A stretch of 64,000 nt of DNA from a virus. The position numbers and the translations under genes are program-made. Location of the stretch: the IMG/VR virus record IMGVR_UViG_3300020419_001178, positions 1 to 64,000 of that record. One strand, written 5' to 3'. The notes beneath the pieces are model-generated. The model did not search any database and was not told the origin of the DNA. It saw only the letters and a list, made by a program, of their open reading frames with translations. Of this stretch, positions 32,441 to 41,296 are shown one piece after another (the stretch's first letter is position 1; each line of letters opens with the position of its first letter).

Positions 32441-33538
32441 ATGGGTACTTTAAGACTTAAAAGAGGGACTAAAGAAGCACTGCAAACCAACCCCGGTTTT
32501 ACACCCGCGGAAGGTGAACTTGTTTATACAACAGACAGTAAAGAAGTATTTGTAGGTGATGGAGCCACACAAGGTGGTGTAGCAGTTTCAGTATCCACAC
32601 AAAACCTAGAAGACTTAGGTAACGTTCAAGCACTAGCGGCGCAAAAAGACCAAATTTTAGTATATACAGGGTCTCAATGGGCGGCAACAAACAATCCAGC
32701 AGTAGACATACGTGGTAACATATATGGTGATGATTCCACACTATTAGTTGATGCTATCAACGGAAAAATAGTAGGACCAGTAGAAACTTCAACAGTAGCG
32801 GCAACTACACTAACAGGAAACCTTACAGGTGATACTAACGGATCACATACAGGCGGAGTGGTTGGTGATGTTGTAGGTAATGTAGTAGGAACTATCACTG
32901 GCTCATTAACAGGTACTATGACAGGTTCAGTATTTGGTGATGACAGTTCAGGACTACTAGTTGACGGTATTAACAATCAAATTACTGGCTCCATTAATGC
33001 TATGAATGTTTCAACATTTGATAACACAATTAACATTGGTACTAAATCAGCCAATCCAGCTTTTAATTATAATACAACATCAACAAACGGTTCTTTTCCA
33101 CAGTCAACTATACAGATTAGAAATGTACACAATGATGTAACAGCAGACGAATTAGGTATTTTCAGATCCAGAGGAGTTTTAGGAGCAAGAACAACTGTAC
33201 AAGCAAATGATGTAATTGGTGGATTTGGTTGGTCAGCATATGACGGAGCATCAGTTTTAATTGGTGCGAACATGAATAGTGTTATTAATAGTGTTTCTAC
33301 AAATAACCTATCAGCAGATTTAATTATTAGAACAAGAAACGGTGCTATATCAACATATGGCGAAGCAATGAGAATTAAAGCAGATAAAGGTGTGACAACA
33401 GCAAGTTACGTCCAGTTTGGTAGTTTGACAACTACACAAAGAGATGCTTTGACTCCTGCTAATGGGATGGTAATTTACAATTCAAGTGATAATAAATTCC
33501 AAGGCTATGAAAACGGTGCTTGGGTTAATTTAATTTAA
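32441..33538 (+). CDS. Tail-fibre-like structural protein
   Basis: A 365-residue structural protein. The N-terminus LRLKRGTKEALQTNPGFTPA and GELVYTTDSKEVFVGDG match the small attachment module of many phage fibres. Residues about 122-185 are an imperfect TGxxTGxxxG repeat (for example GTITGSLTGTMTGSVFGDD), suggesting a beta-helical shaft. The C-terminus NGMVIYNSSDNKFQGYENGA is a common fibre-tip motif. It sits next to the accessory island, as host-range genes often do. Confidence 0.8.
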   Translation: MGTLRLKRGTKEALQTNPGFTPAEGELVYTTDSKEVFVGDGATQGGVAVSVSTQNLEDLGNVQALAAQKDQILVYTGSQWAATNNPAVDIRGNIYGDDSTLLVDAINGKIVGPVETSTVAATTLTGNLTGDTNGSHTGGVVGDVVGNVVGTITGSLTGTMTGSVFGDDSSGLLVDGINNQITGSINAMNVSTFDNTINIGTKSANPAFNYNTTSTNGSFPQSTIQIRNVHNDVTADELGIFRSRGVLGARTTVQANDVIGGFGWSAYDGASVLIGANMNSVINSVSTNNLSADLIIRTRNGAISTYGEAMRIKADKGVTTASYVQFGSLTTTQRDALTPANGMVIYNSSDNKFQGYENGAWVNLI

Positions 33539-34109
33539 ATAACTTACCCTTATCATACAATTCAACAATTTCGTTAAAAGGTATATCTGTACTAAATTGA
33601 CAGTGGAATCTATAGTCGTTTGTTTCATTTGTAGCATTATGATACTCTAACAAATTAAAGATTACAGCAGTATGATCTGTATAATTTATAGTTTCTTGTA
33701 ATTTAAATTTAGCATTATCGTAATCACTGTATTCTCCTTCTTCTAAGGTCCAAAACTTTGTTGGGCCAAAGCTACTTATAGTCAATGGGTATACAGGAAT
33801 GCTTATAACACTTACTCTTGGAACAAAAGGATTCTTTTGGTCAACATGTATCTTTCCTATAGTAAAAGGTGTTTGTCCTAGTATTTCATAATGTACATCA
33901 ACTAAAAATTTCTTGCCTATCTCATCCATTAGTTCTGTAGGAATAAGATCTCTAGGACAATACCAATTCCAGTCAGTCTTTCCATACTTGTCTGGCTTTG
34001 TGCCAGTGTAAGCGAAACTGTCTTTATGATTAAGTATATGATCTGCTAACTTAGATCTTGTTTCTTTACTAAAAGTTAACTCTTTAATGTGCTGAAAATA
34101 TGGTCTCAT
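33525..34109 (-). CDS. 2OG-oxygenase-like protein
   Basis: A 194-residue protein read leftward, with GGAG before its ATG. IGKIHVDQKNPFVPRVSVIS supplies a possible HxD, and YHNATNETNDYRFHCQFSTD a distal histidine and arginine, the order of a double-stranded beta-helix Fe(II) oxygenase. The match is weaker than for its relatives in the island. Last gene of the five-gene unit starting at 37342; it overlaps the convergent fibre gene by 14 bases. Confidence 0.5.
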   Translation of the reverse strand: MRPYFQHIKELTFSKETRSKLADHILNHKDSFAYTGTKPDKYGKTDWNWYCPRDLIPTELMDEIGKKFLVDVHYEILGQTPFTIGKIHVDQKNPFVPRVSVISIPVYPLTISSFGPTKFWTLEEGEYSDYDNAKFKLQETINYTDHTAVIFNLLEYHNATNETNDYRFHCQFSTDIPFNEIVELYDKGKLFKLN

Positions 34110-34684
34110 TTATTACTCCGTAGTGGATAATTATTTTTAATTTTTTCTTTTATTTCATCAAAAGTATTATGGGTAAACCGTAACTTAAATAATATCCTAT
34201 CTTGATCTTTTTGAACTGGAACACTATGATTGATACTTACATTTAACAATGCAACATCATAGTATTCATCAGCATGTCCCTCAAAATTTATAGGAGTTTG
34301 TTCTCCTTCTAGGATAAAATTTATAGCACATAAAGTGCCTACATCAGTATGTACAGGCACTTCAGAACCTTGTGTCTGCGTTAAAAAGTTTGCTTTGATT
34401 GTATCAGTTTCACAAATCTTTTTGAATAAAGATGTTAATCGTCTACTCTCTGAGAGATCAAATTCTGTGACTTTAGGTTCTCTTGAAGCATTCCACGACC
34501 TTTGCTCTGTCCACCATTTGTTATTTTTTTCAATAAATGACATATCGTCATTGTAATCCAATCCTTCATTATATATCCATGTCAAGGTATCTTTATTAAT
34601 TGGTTGGTACTGAAATACCTTAGACTCTTCTAACAGCTTTTTCTTATCATGATCTACTACAAATTTAAAAATACAATCTTCCAT
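34106..34684 (-). CDS. 2OG-Fe(II) oxygenase-like protein
   Basis: A 192-residue protein with EVPVHTDVGTLCAINFILEG (HxD), LLNVSINHSVPV (distal His) and DRILFKLRFTH (Arg), a complete candidate facial triad of a 2OG-dependent oxygenase. It is ATGA-coupled to its downstream neighbour and follows the adenylating enzyme. Substrate unknown; hydroxylation of a small molecule or amino-acid residue is plausible. Confidence 0.65.
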   Translation of the reverse strand: MEDCIFKFVVDHDKKKLLEESKVFQYQPINKDTLTWIYNEGLDYNDDMSFIEKNNKWWTEQRSWNASREPKVTEFDLSESRRLTSLFKKICETDTIKANFLTQTQGSEVPVHTDVGTLCAINFILEGEQTPINFEGHADEYYDVALLNVSINHSVPVQKDQDRILFKLRFTHNTFDEIKEKIKNNYPLRSNK

Positions 34685-34685
34685 T

Positions 34686-35387
34686 TTAATTTTTCCTACC
34701 TAAGTAATACATCCTATTACCCATATCTAAAGCTACTATATCTCCAGTCGCAAACCAGTCATCATATATACTTGTTGATCCTTTCACATGTAACTCATGA
34801 TCAATTATCTTCCAATCACAATAATATGTATCTCCTAAAATTGTATATCCTTCGAAACATCTTTCCTTTACATAGTTAACTTTATCTATACTATCAAATT
34901 CTATGTTAATTGTTATAGGACCTATTTCACTCATTCCCCAGTTAGGTTGTACAATAGCTCCTTTAGAAACAAAAGCTTCTATCATATCCCAAGATACAGG
35001 ATCACTGCCGCCTAATATTCTTTTACCTGTCAAATCACAATCTTTAAATCCTTTAGTATTCATTACTGCTGTCATTTGTGCTGGTGCTAAAAATGTATGG
35101 GTATAATTTTTAAAAATGTCTAAAAACTTAAATGGATTAAATTTCATTGCTGTCACTTCTGCGTTTACACTAAAAGCCGGTAAACTTTGTGCTAATAATC
35201 CGCCAGCATGGGTCATACGTGTCACTGTAAGTATCTTACTTGTTACTGATATCTTTTGGGCATCAACTGCTATACGATTTGCTTCTTTAAGGTTTTCTGG
35301 TGTTCTAAAAATGTCCTTGGACGGGCCTGTTGTCCCACTACTAGAAATGGTTACACCATTTTCTAATACGTGCTGAAAATCAACCAT
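34686..35387 (-). CDS. Miniature adenylate-forming (ANL) enzyme
   Basis: A 233-residue ANL-superfamily-like protein; ATG 35387 with GGAG upstream is chosen, overlapping the GMP reductase stop by eight bases. It has ITISSSGTTGPSK-like ATP loop residues (SSSGTTGPSK, 15-24), PNWGMSEIGPITINIE (the GxTE-like block) and DWFATGDIVALD (the TGD motif). Standard ANL enzymes have 500-600 residues; here most of the N-terminal region and the C-terminal lid domain are missing. It would activate a carboxylic acid as an acyl-adenylate if active. Confidence 0.75.
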   Translation of the reverse strand: MVDFQHVLENGVTISSSGTTGPSKDIFRTPENLKEANRIAVDAQKISVTSKILTVTRMTHAGGLLAQSLPAFSVNAEVTAMKFNPFKFLDIFKNYTHTFLAPAQMTAVMNTKGFKDCDLTGKRILGGSDPVSWDMIEAFVSKGAIVQPNWGMSEIGPITINIEFDSIDKVNYVKERCFEGYTILGDTYYCDWKIIDHELHVKGSTSIYDDWFATGDIVALDMGNRMYYLGRKN

Positions 35388-36420
35388 TTTCGTATTTCTC
35401 CAAGCTATTATTAATTTGATTTTTGACTTTAATGAACGTACAAAGCTCATATAAGCGGTTTATATGCTCTGCGCCTACATACGTACAAGTACTCCGTAAA
35501 CCCCCTTGTAACTGCTTTAAAATGCGTTTAATAGGCCCTTTACAGGGTATTAATAGGTCTCTGCCTTCGTTAGGTTTGTAATCCATTTCGTCTGGATTTG
35601 TTCTGTCATACATTTTGGTACTTCCTAGCCCATACAAGTTTACAAACCGTTTTCCGTCAATTTCAATTACATTATCACACTCGTCACTTCCACTAACCAT
35701 GCCTGCTATCATAACTATTTTAGCTCCCGCTCCAATTGCTTTGGCTACGTCTCCTGGAGTTACACACCCTCCATCAGAAATAATATCTAACCCAAACTTT
35801 GTTGCTTCAGGATAACAATCCATAATAGCACTTAATTGTGGTACTCCTACTCCTACTTCAGATCTTGTCTTACAAGCGGCTCCACTACCTACACCTACTT
35901 TTATTAAATTTGCTCCTGCCATTGCTAATTTTTTAATTACTTCGGGCGTAGCTATGTTTCCCGCACAGATTTTAATGTGCGGAAATTTTTTTCTAAACTG
36001 TGTAATAGTTTCTAACATACCTTCTACATTAGCATACACATTAGCAATGTCAATATTGATTAGTCCAATGTCGGGAAACTGTGAAATAATTTCTATAGTC
36101 TTTTCCCTGTCTTTAAGACGAACACCACTTGTAATAGCAATGTATCTTCTATCACTTATTGATCGTAAGTGTTTTAGATGTTCTTCTAACTTATATTCTT
36201 TGTGTATGAAAGTAAAAAATCTCATCGGTGTAAGTATGTTTGCTATCTTATAGGTACCTGTGCTTGTCATATTAGCAACAGCTATAGGATGTACAGTGGT
36301 ATCCAACCAATCTATTTCTATTTGTATATCTTTTCTCGTAAGAGATTTTGTTGCTTCTTTAGGCTCTATTAAAACATCTTTAAAATCTAATTTTATTTCT
36401 TCTTTAACTTTAGTATTCAT
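35380..36420 (-). CDS. guaC: GMP reductase / IMP dehydrogenase family
   Basis: A 346-residue enzyme, the length of E. coli GuaC (347). KLDFKDVLIEPK-type N-terminus (LDFKDVLIEP), AGNIATPEVIKKLAMAGANL and KVGVGSGAACKTR with the catalytic Cys (C183), followed by ISDGGCVTPGDVAKAIGAGA. No CBS domains, unlike IMP dehydrogenase, so GMP reductase (GMP to IMP, NADPH) is preferred. It is the second gene of a late unit behind a radical SAM gene. Confidence 0.8.
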   Translation of the reverse strand: MNTKVKEEIKLDFKDVLIEPKEATKSLTRKDIQIEIDWLDTTVHPIAVANMTSTGTYKIANILTPMRFFTFIHKEYKLEEHLKHLRSISDRRYIAITSGVRLKDREKTIEIISQFPDIGLINIDIANVYANVEGMLETITQFRKKFPHIKICAGNIATPEVIKKLAMAGANLIKVGVGSGAACKTRSEVGVGVPQLSAIMDCYPEATKFGLDIISDGGCVTPGDVAKAIGAGAKIVMIAGMVSGSDECDNVIEIDGKRFVNLYGLGSTKMYDRTNPDEMDYKPNEGRDLLIPCKGPIKRILKQLQGGLRSTCTYVGAEHINRLYELCTFIKVKNQINNSLEKYENG

Positions 36421-37342
36421 TTTCGTTTAATTTCACATGTTCGTAAAAAGGAGCTAACTTCCAATCTTTTGTAATTCTGCCTCTACGAATACTTCCAGGG
36501 TCAGGAATACCTACTTCATTATCTGTATCCCAATCTGTTATTTTTACCCATTGCCCTTTATATCTTTCTTTGTTAGTTGGATCTAAAGGAAATTCTATTG
36601 TTCCAGGTTCTACTACATTACTATATCTATGGGGCTTGCCGTAATGACTCCAAATGTAATCTTCTGTATGACCTAGTTGGTCAGCACATAGTTTGACCAT
36701 GTCAGCCATCTTTAAATTTTCATCTGCTTCTTTTTGATACCTTCCAAGTTGTCCTACATTCTTAAAACGCAAAGTTATATCAGGAACTTTTTCTCTAGTA
36801 ATTAACTCAAGAGCCGCCGCTGGTGCTTGTTCATTTATACCTTTAACTAAAATTATTCCTGCGTTCATGTTAAATTTATCTTTACAATTTTTAAATGCTT
36901 TAATTTTTTTTGTAGCACATCTCATTTCGTCTATTTGCTCGTACCAGTCATCATTTTCTATTCCGTTTAGACTCATATAAACATGCTTTAATCCAGTAGC
37001 TTCTATCTTGTTAACAAAGGATTCACTTGACATTCTAAGTCCATTTGTAATTAAAATACAGTTATGTCCGTGTTTGAATCCAATGTTTATAAAATCTATT
37101 AGTTGTGGATGGAGTGTTGGTTCGGCTCCTACTATACGTATCATAATTGGGTTAGGAAGTTTGGCAATAAATTCTTCATATGGTTTAATTTCCATATCTG
37201 GTATGAATCTGTTTGGAACGTAGCAGTTTTTACATTCCATATTACAGCGATGAGTGATATCGGCCACAACATCAAAAAAAGAATTATTCTCCGGCTCGAT
37301 CTCATAATAATTTAGGTTATCAAGATTTATCTGTTTTGTCAT
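36410..37342 (-). CDS. Radical SAM enzyme
   Basis: A 310-residue radical SAM protein with the cluster motif ITHRCNMECKNCYVP (CxxxCxxC, about residues 33-40), followed by IRIVGAEPTLHPQLIDF in the place of GGEP, and ILITNGLRM. It belongs to the MoaA/NifB/PqqE-like group. First gene of a five-gene leftward unit behind a late promoter at 37363-37370. Substrate unknown. Confidence 0.85.
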   Translation of the reverse strand: MTKQINLDNLNYYEIEPENNSFFDVVADITHRCNMECKNCYVPNRFIPDMEIKPYEEFIAKLPNPIMIRIVGAEPTLHPQLIDFINIGFKHGHNCILITNGLRMSSESFVNKIEATGLKHVYMSLNGIENDDWYEQIDEMRCATKKIKAFKNCKDKFNMNAGIILVKGINEQAPAAALELITREKVPDITLRFKNVGQLGRYQKEADENLKMADMVKLCADQLGHTEDYIWSHYGKPHRYSNVVEPGTIEFPLDPTNKERYKGQWVKITDWDTDNEVGIPDPGSIRRGRITKDWKLAPFYEHVKLNENEY

Positions 37343-37362
37343 ATAGGCACTCTTTTACAAAG

Positions 37363-37370
37363 TATTTATA
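37363..37370 (-). promoter_or_regulatory. T4-type late promoter box TATAAATA
   Basis: A perfect TATAAATA on the minus strand, predicted start near 37357, serving the five-gene unit 37342-33525. It is back-to-back with the plus-strand box at 37374. Confidence 0.7.
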
Positions 37371-37373
37371 GGA

Positions 37374-37381
37374 TATAAATA
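37374..37381 (+). promoter_or_regulatory. T4-type late promoter box TATAAATA
   Basis: A perfect TATAAATA five bases before ATG 37387. With T4 geometry (-13 to -6) the start falls on the A of the ATG, predicting a leaderless late transcript. Confidence 0.7.
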
Positions 37382-37386
37382 TACGT

Positions 37387-38082
37387 ATGTATGATGTGAA
37401 CAAATGGCAAGAATTATATACTCCGCACACCGACTATCAAAAAAGTCAGCATAGTGTAGTCAGTTTACCTGACAAGTATGATATAGACTTGAAAGAAATA
37501 GATAAAGGAATTGATACTGTATTAAGTAATTATGAAATGGTTGCTTATACTGTAGACACACCGGTAGGAAAAATACAAGTTCCAGGATACTACGGACTTT
37601 GCTTTAAAACTAAACCTAAATCAAATGACCCTTTAGGTGAAGGATTGACAAGTAATATCCATTCTCACTCTAATATGAATCATCCAGTAGATATCGAATA
37701 TACTGAAAAAAGTCCAGCTTGGTTTCCCTATTTAGATGAAATAACAAAAAAGTTTAGAGGACAAGTTACGCAGATTAGACTTATAAAATTGGAAGCAGGA
37801 CATGACTTGTTAAGTAGAGAAAAAACTTCCCACATTGACTATCCATGGTATAGAGGTATAAGGATTCATATTTGTCTAACACCTGATGTTGATTATGTAT
37901 GGAGAGTTTTAGATAAAGATTATCATTTTCAAAGATCTAGCAAAATGAATTATTTAGATACAGGTAAACCTCACGGTGCCGTAAATAATCATAATGACAA
38001 AGATAGATATGTTTTAAATATAAATTTAGCACCAAAATTAGATTTACATATTGACGAGCAAATAGAAAAACAAATTATTTAA
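37387..38082 (+). CDS. Aspartyl/asparaginyl hydroxylase-like oxygenase
   Basis: A 231-residue protein, the only plus-strand gene between two leftward units. TSHIDYPWYRGIRIHICLTP (HxD) and GKPHGAVNNHNDKDRYVLNI (distal His and Arg) match the aspartyl/asparaginyl beta-hydroxylase fold. No Shine-Dalgarno precedes it and a late promoter predicts a leaderless message. Its end overlaps the convergent radical SAM gene by eight bases. Confidence 0.7.
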   Translation: MYDVNKWQELYTPHTDYQKSQHSVVSLPDKYDIDLKEIDKGIDTVLSNYEMVAYTVDTPVGKIQVPGYYGLCFKTKPKSNDPLGEGLTSNIHSHSNMNHPVDIEYTEKSPAWFPYLDEITKKFRGQVTQIRLIKLEAGHDLLSREKTSHIDYPWYRGIRIHICLTPDVDYVWRVLDKDYHFQRSSKMNYLDTGKPHGAVNNHNDKDRYVLNINLAPKLDLHIDEQIEKQII

Positions 38083-39583
38083 AAATATTTAATTTTCTTT
38101 GTTTATATTCTTCTATTCTATCTCTGTTTGTTTGACTATACTTCCTTTTTATATACATCTCGTCTAAACTTAAACTTAAAAGTTCATCAGTATCTTCAAA
38201 TTTTCCTATATATTCCGTGATATCAAAGTTAGAAATTTTTTGCTTGAAAAAATAATCTTTGTGATACATTTCTCCAAACTCTGAAGCCTCTTTAAAGTTG
38301 GTTATATCACTTTCCCAAATTAACGCCCTATTATCAAGTTTGTTATTAAGCCTACCCATAGGATCTGCTTTAAACGGAACGTTGTATCCTTTTTTTATTG
38401 ACCAATCAATTATCTCTTTATTTTTAGTCGGAAAGTATCCAAATTTTTGTGCGTCTACACTAAAGTCACTGTGTGTCTTTGTATCTGGGTCGTCACTAAT
38501 ATGTAAGCCCCAATAAAAGAAACTATCCCAATTTTTATCTAACCAGTCTAAGCTATCATACCAAGACTTAACAGGCTCATTAGGCAATCCAGCTATCATT
38601 CCAATTGTGCCTCTATATAAACCTAACCTAGCATTAAACTCATCTCTTATCCATAGTAAACCTTCTTTTATCTTATCGGGATGCATTCCTTTTCCTATAG
38701 CTTTTGCCGCTTCTGGATGAAATGTTTCTATTCCATAAAAATGCCCCCAACATCTTGCTCTCACTAATAATGCGATTTGTTGTGGTCTTGAAATCACTAA
38801 ATCTAATCTAATAAAACAAGTAAAGTTAGGCTCAAAGGGTAAACGTTCTACAGCTAAAGCTAGTTTTTCTATCTTACTATCTCTATCATTAAACGTATCG
38901 TCACTAATAATATAGTTGGTTGTTCCCCATTTCTCATAATTGTGCATCATTTCATTATACAAATCATCCTGTGTCCTACTATAGTCTTCTTTCACCCCTA
39001 AGAAGGCGTAATTACAATACTTACATTTGAATCTACATCCTCTACTTGTTTCTAATGTAAGAGCTTCATGGGGTTCTATGAAATCATTTGGATGGTACAC
39101 ACAATCATATTTGTCTATGTCTAATCCTTTATAATGATGATTAGCATCTATCAATAGACTATTAGGTGCCCAATCAGGATATTTTCCTATAGGTTTAGGT
39201 CCATTGTTAAACATCCATTCTAACACAGGAGTAATACTATGTTCGCTATAACCAAATACCATACAGTCTGCTCCATAATCCATTTGGTAAGGTTTAGGAC
39301 CTCCCATTAAGATTTTGGCCTTAGGGTATTCTTTTTTTAAAAAAGTAATTTTATCGTTGACCATTTCGTCCATCATCCATAAATTACCAAAGGCAAGTAA
39401 ATCAACTTCGTAAGGCAACGAGTCAATAAATTGTTTCACTTCTTTGTTTGACCATCTAGACAGCCAATCTATTACTTCGACAGTCCATCCTTGAGAACGC
39501 ATCATATCGGCAATTTTATACGCACCCATGGTACGTCTAATTATATCGTCACCACTTTCATTAAAAATTACTGCGTAATTCAT
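38075..39583 (-). CDS. B12-binding-type radical SAM enzyme
   Basis: A 502-residue protein; ATG 39583 overlaps the methyltransferase stop, and the longer frame to 39622 is not needed. The N-terminal 140 residues look like a Rossmann cobalamin-binding domain (DLLAFGNLWMMDEM, AKILMGGPKPYQMDYGADC). Then ETSRGCRFKCKYCNYAFLG carries CxxxCxxC, with ISDDTFNDRDSKI and GLPNEPVKSW typical of B12 radical SAM proteins. These often methylate unactivated carbons or rearrange rings. Last gene of an eight-gene leftward unit. Confidence 0.85.
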   Translation of the reverse strand: MNYAVIFNESGDDIIRRTMGAYKIADMMRSQGWTVEVIDWLSRWSNKEVKQFIDSLPYEVDLLAFGNLWMMDEMVNDKITFLKKEYPKAKILMGGPKPYQMDYGADCMVFGYSEHSITPVLEWMFNNGPKPIGKYPDWAPNSLLIDANHHYKGLDIDKYDCVYHPNDFIEPHEALTLETSRGCRFKCKYCNYAFLGVKEDYSRTQDDLYNEMMHNYEKWGTTNYIISDDTFNDRDSKIEKLALAVERLPFEPNFTCFIRLDLVISRPQQIALLVRARCWGHFYGIETFHPEAAKAIGKGMHPDKIKEGLLWIRDEFNARLGLYRGTIGMIAGLPNEPVKSWYDSLDWLDKNWDSFFYWGLHISDDPDTKTHSDFSVDAQKFGYFPTKNKEIIDWSIKKGYNVPFKADPMGRLNNKLDNRALIWESDITNFKEASEFGEMYHKDYFFKQKISNFDITEYIGKFEDTDELLSLSLDEMYIKRKYSQTNRDRIEEYKQRKLNIFK

Positions 39584-40203
39584 TTTACCTTTGCTACCAT
39601 ATTCCAACATGGGTAAGCCCAATAATCGCTGAAAGATGGTAATGTTTCCTTTTCTAATAATACAATATTAAAATTTTTAAAAGTATTTAATAAATCTTGT
39701 TCTTCTAATTGCGGAGGAGTATATTCAACACTTCCTAATTTATTTTCTAATCTACCTGATTGATTACAGTAAACTCCGTTTTTCATTAAAACCTTTTGTA
39801 CTATATTTGCGTACTGTTCTCTATATTCGTGTGGTACAAAATGATATAATCCAAAATCTATTATTACATCATATTTGTTCTCTGTGTTTAATTCAAATAA
39901 ATCAATACATTGAAATACACAATCACTTTGTTTTTTCTTAGCATTATCTATTGCTTTGTCAGAAATATCAATTCCATGTACTTCATATCCCATTTTGCTT
40001 AAAGGTATGCTATTACGACCTTCTCCGCAACCTAAATCTAAAATTTTACTTTCCTTAGGAAAATAACTTATGAACTTTTCCAACACACTTGCTGGTGCTT
40101 TCCCCCATGCTGGATTTCCTGCTTCATAAATAGTGTTCCAAAAATTAGGTAACTTAATCTCATAGTCTTCGAGATGCTTGTTAACAGGATATTGTGTTGA
40201 CAT
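39580..40203 (-). CDS. SAM-dependent methyltransferase
   Basis: A 207-residue class I methyltransferase: KILDLGCGEGRNSIPLSKMG (motif I, about 54-73), VHGIDISDKAIDNAKKK (motif II) and YDVIIDFGLYHFVPHEYR (post-II). The proximity to a B12 radical SAM enzyme and oxygenases suggests tailoring of a common product. Overlaps its neighbours by one to four bases. Confidence 0.85.
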   Translation of the reverse strand: MSTQYPVNKHLEDYEIKLPNFWNTIYEAGNPAWGKAPASVLEKFISYFPKESKILDLGCGEGRNSIPLSKMGYEVHGIDISDKAIDNAKKKQSDCVFQCIDLFELNTENKYDVIIDFGLYHFVPHEYREQYANIVQKVLMKNGVYCNQSGRLENKLGSVEYTPPQLEEQDLLNTFKNFNIVLLEKETLPSFSDYWAYPCWNMVAKVK

Positions 40204-40772
40204 CAGGTAAGGTCCGCAACTGCCTCTGCGTATGGCGCTTCATATGCCCAACTAAAGATTACCCTCATTGAATCAGTAGTGTTTATTATTTGATGTGGCA
40301 TTTTAGTATTAATTAGAGTGGGCATTACAGTGACATGTTCACAGGCAAGTTCCGCATTTTCAACATAAGTTAACCATTCGTTAGATTGCCATATACCTTT
40401 TTTATCGCCAAATTGATCATAAATTGATTCTGCTATATCTCCGTTTTTAAAAAACTTTGTAATCTTTGAGCTGTCGCAGTTGTGAACAGGTATACTTATT
40501 GCTGAACTCCTGTGTGCGTCAATGTGTATAGGCCAAGAACCTTTACTACACTTCATTAGCTTTATAAAACTTTTTAATTTAGGATATTTTGCTCGTATTC
40601 CGCTCAGATATTCGTCTGCTTCAACATCAACAACTTTTACATCTGTGTATAATGCTAATGCTTCAACATCTGATAAGCTCTTCCATTCATCGGTAAGCAT
40701 GTCATCTGCTATACCTTTCATGTAATCTAAATCTACAAATCCGGGTAGCTCTGTTAAATATGGTTCTTTCAT
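40203..40772 (-). CDS. 2OG-oxygenase-like protein
   Basis: A 189-residue protein with PIHIDAHRSSAISIPVHNCD (HxD) and KMPHQIINTTDSMRVIFSWA (distal His, Arg), matching the beta-helix Fe(II) oxygenase triad order. Related in layout to the next gene and to 42901-43518. Substrate unknown. It is the sixth gene of the leftward unit. Confidence 0.6.
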   Translation of the reverse strand: MKEPYLTELPGFVDLDYMKGIADDMLTDEWKSLSDVEALALYTDVKVVDVEADEYLSGIRAKYPKLKSFIKLMKCSKGSWPIHIDAHRSSAISIPVHNCDSSKITKFFKNGDIAESIYDQFGDKKGIWQSNEWLTYVENAELACEHVTVMPTLINTKMPHQIINTTDSMRVIFSWAYEAPYAEAVADLT

Positions 40773-41296
40773 AATGTTTTACCTTTCAATTTTTTTTCAA
40801 ATATTTGGCAAACATCTTCGTACGTTTCTTCAAAGCACAACTGAAACACTATTCTTGTATCGTTGTTCTCTGTGAAGTAAACATTATGATAATGTCCCCC
40901 AGTATTTAATATTGCTCCGTACCCTTCATAATTGATACTGGCTACTTTATTTAGTGACTCGTCATAGAACCAAGTTTCACCACAATTTTCTGTTAAAGGA
41001 AAACTAATTACTGTCTGTCGGGGGATATATGTTCCTTCAAATTCATTATGTCTATTTTTATCTTTATGGATTTTACTTCCTGATTCATTTACTTTTAGTA
41101 GCTGACAAACACAATTTAATCCTGTTTTGTTGAACTTTTGTATTGTACTAGGAAATTTGAAGAAACTTATTTTGTAACTTATATCTACAAAAGCATCAGG
41201 CTTTAAAGCTATAGCTAATAATTCGTTTTTAGTCTGTTCACTAATAATGTTAGGAATAACTCTATAATACGGATCATAACTTTGTAGCATATTCAT
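40769..41296 (-). CDS. 2OG-oxygenase-like protein
   Basis: A 175-residue protein with GSKIHKDKNRHNEFEG (HxD), GGHYHNVYFTENNDTRIVFQ (distal His and Arg) and beta-rich surroundings. It is paired with 40203-40772 (ATGA coupled). Two tandem candidate oxygenases suggest sequential oxidations or a divergent pair. Confidence 0.6.
   Translation of the reverse strand: MNMLQSYDPYYRVIPNIISEQTKNELLAIALKPDAFVDISYKISFFKFPSTIQKFNKTGLNCVCQLLKVNESGSKIHKDKNRHNEFEGTYIPRQTVISFPLTENCGETWFYDESLNKVASINYEGYGAILNTGGHYHNVYFTENNDTRIVFQLCFEETYEDVCQIFEKKLKGKTL

Noticed and set aside
32820-33000. CRISPR-like or tandem DNA repeats
   Set aside because: The repetition is at the protein level (TG-rich fibre shaft) with variable DNA spacing and no conserved repeat unit.
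38298-38516. Small plus-strand frame antisense to the B12 radical SAM gene
   Set aside because: No ribosome binding site or motif, fully antisense to a well-supported enzyme gene.
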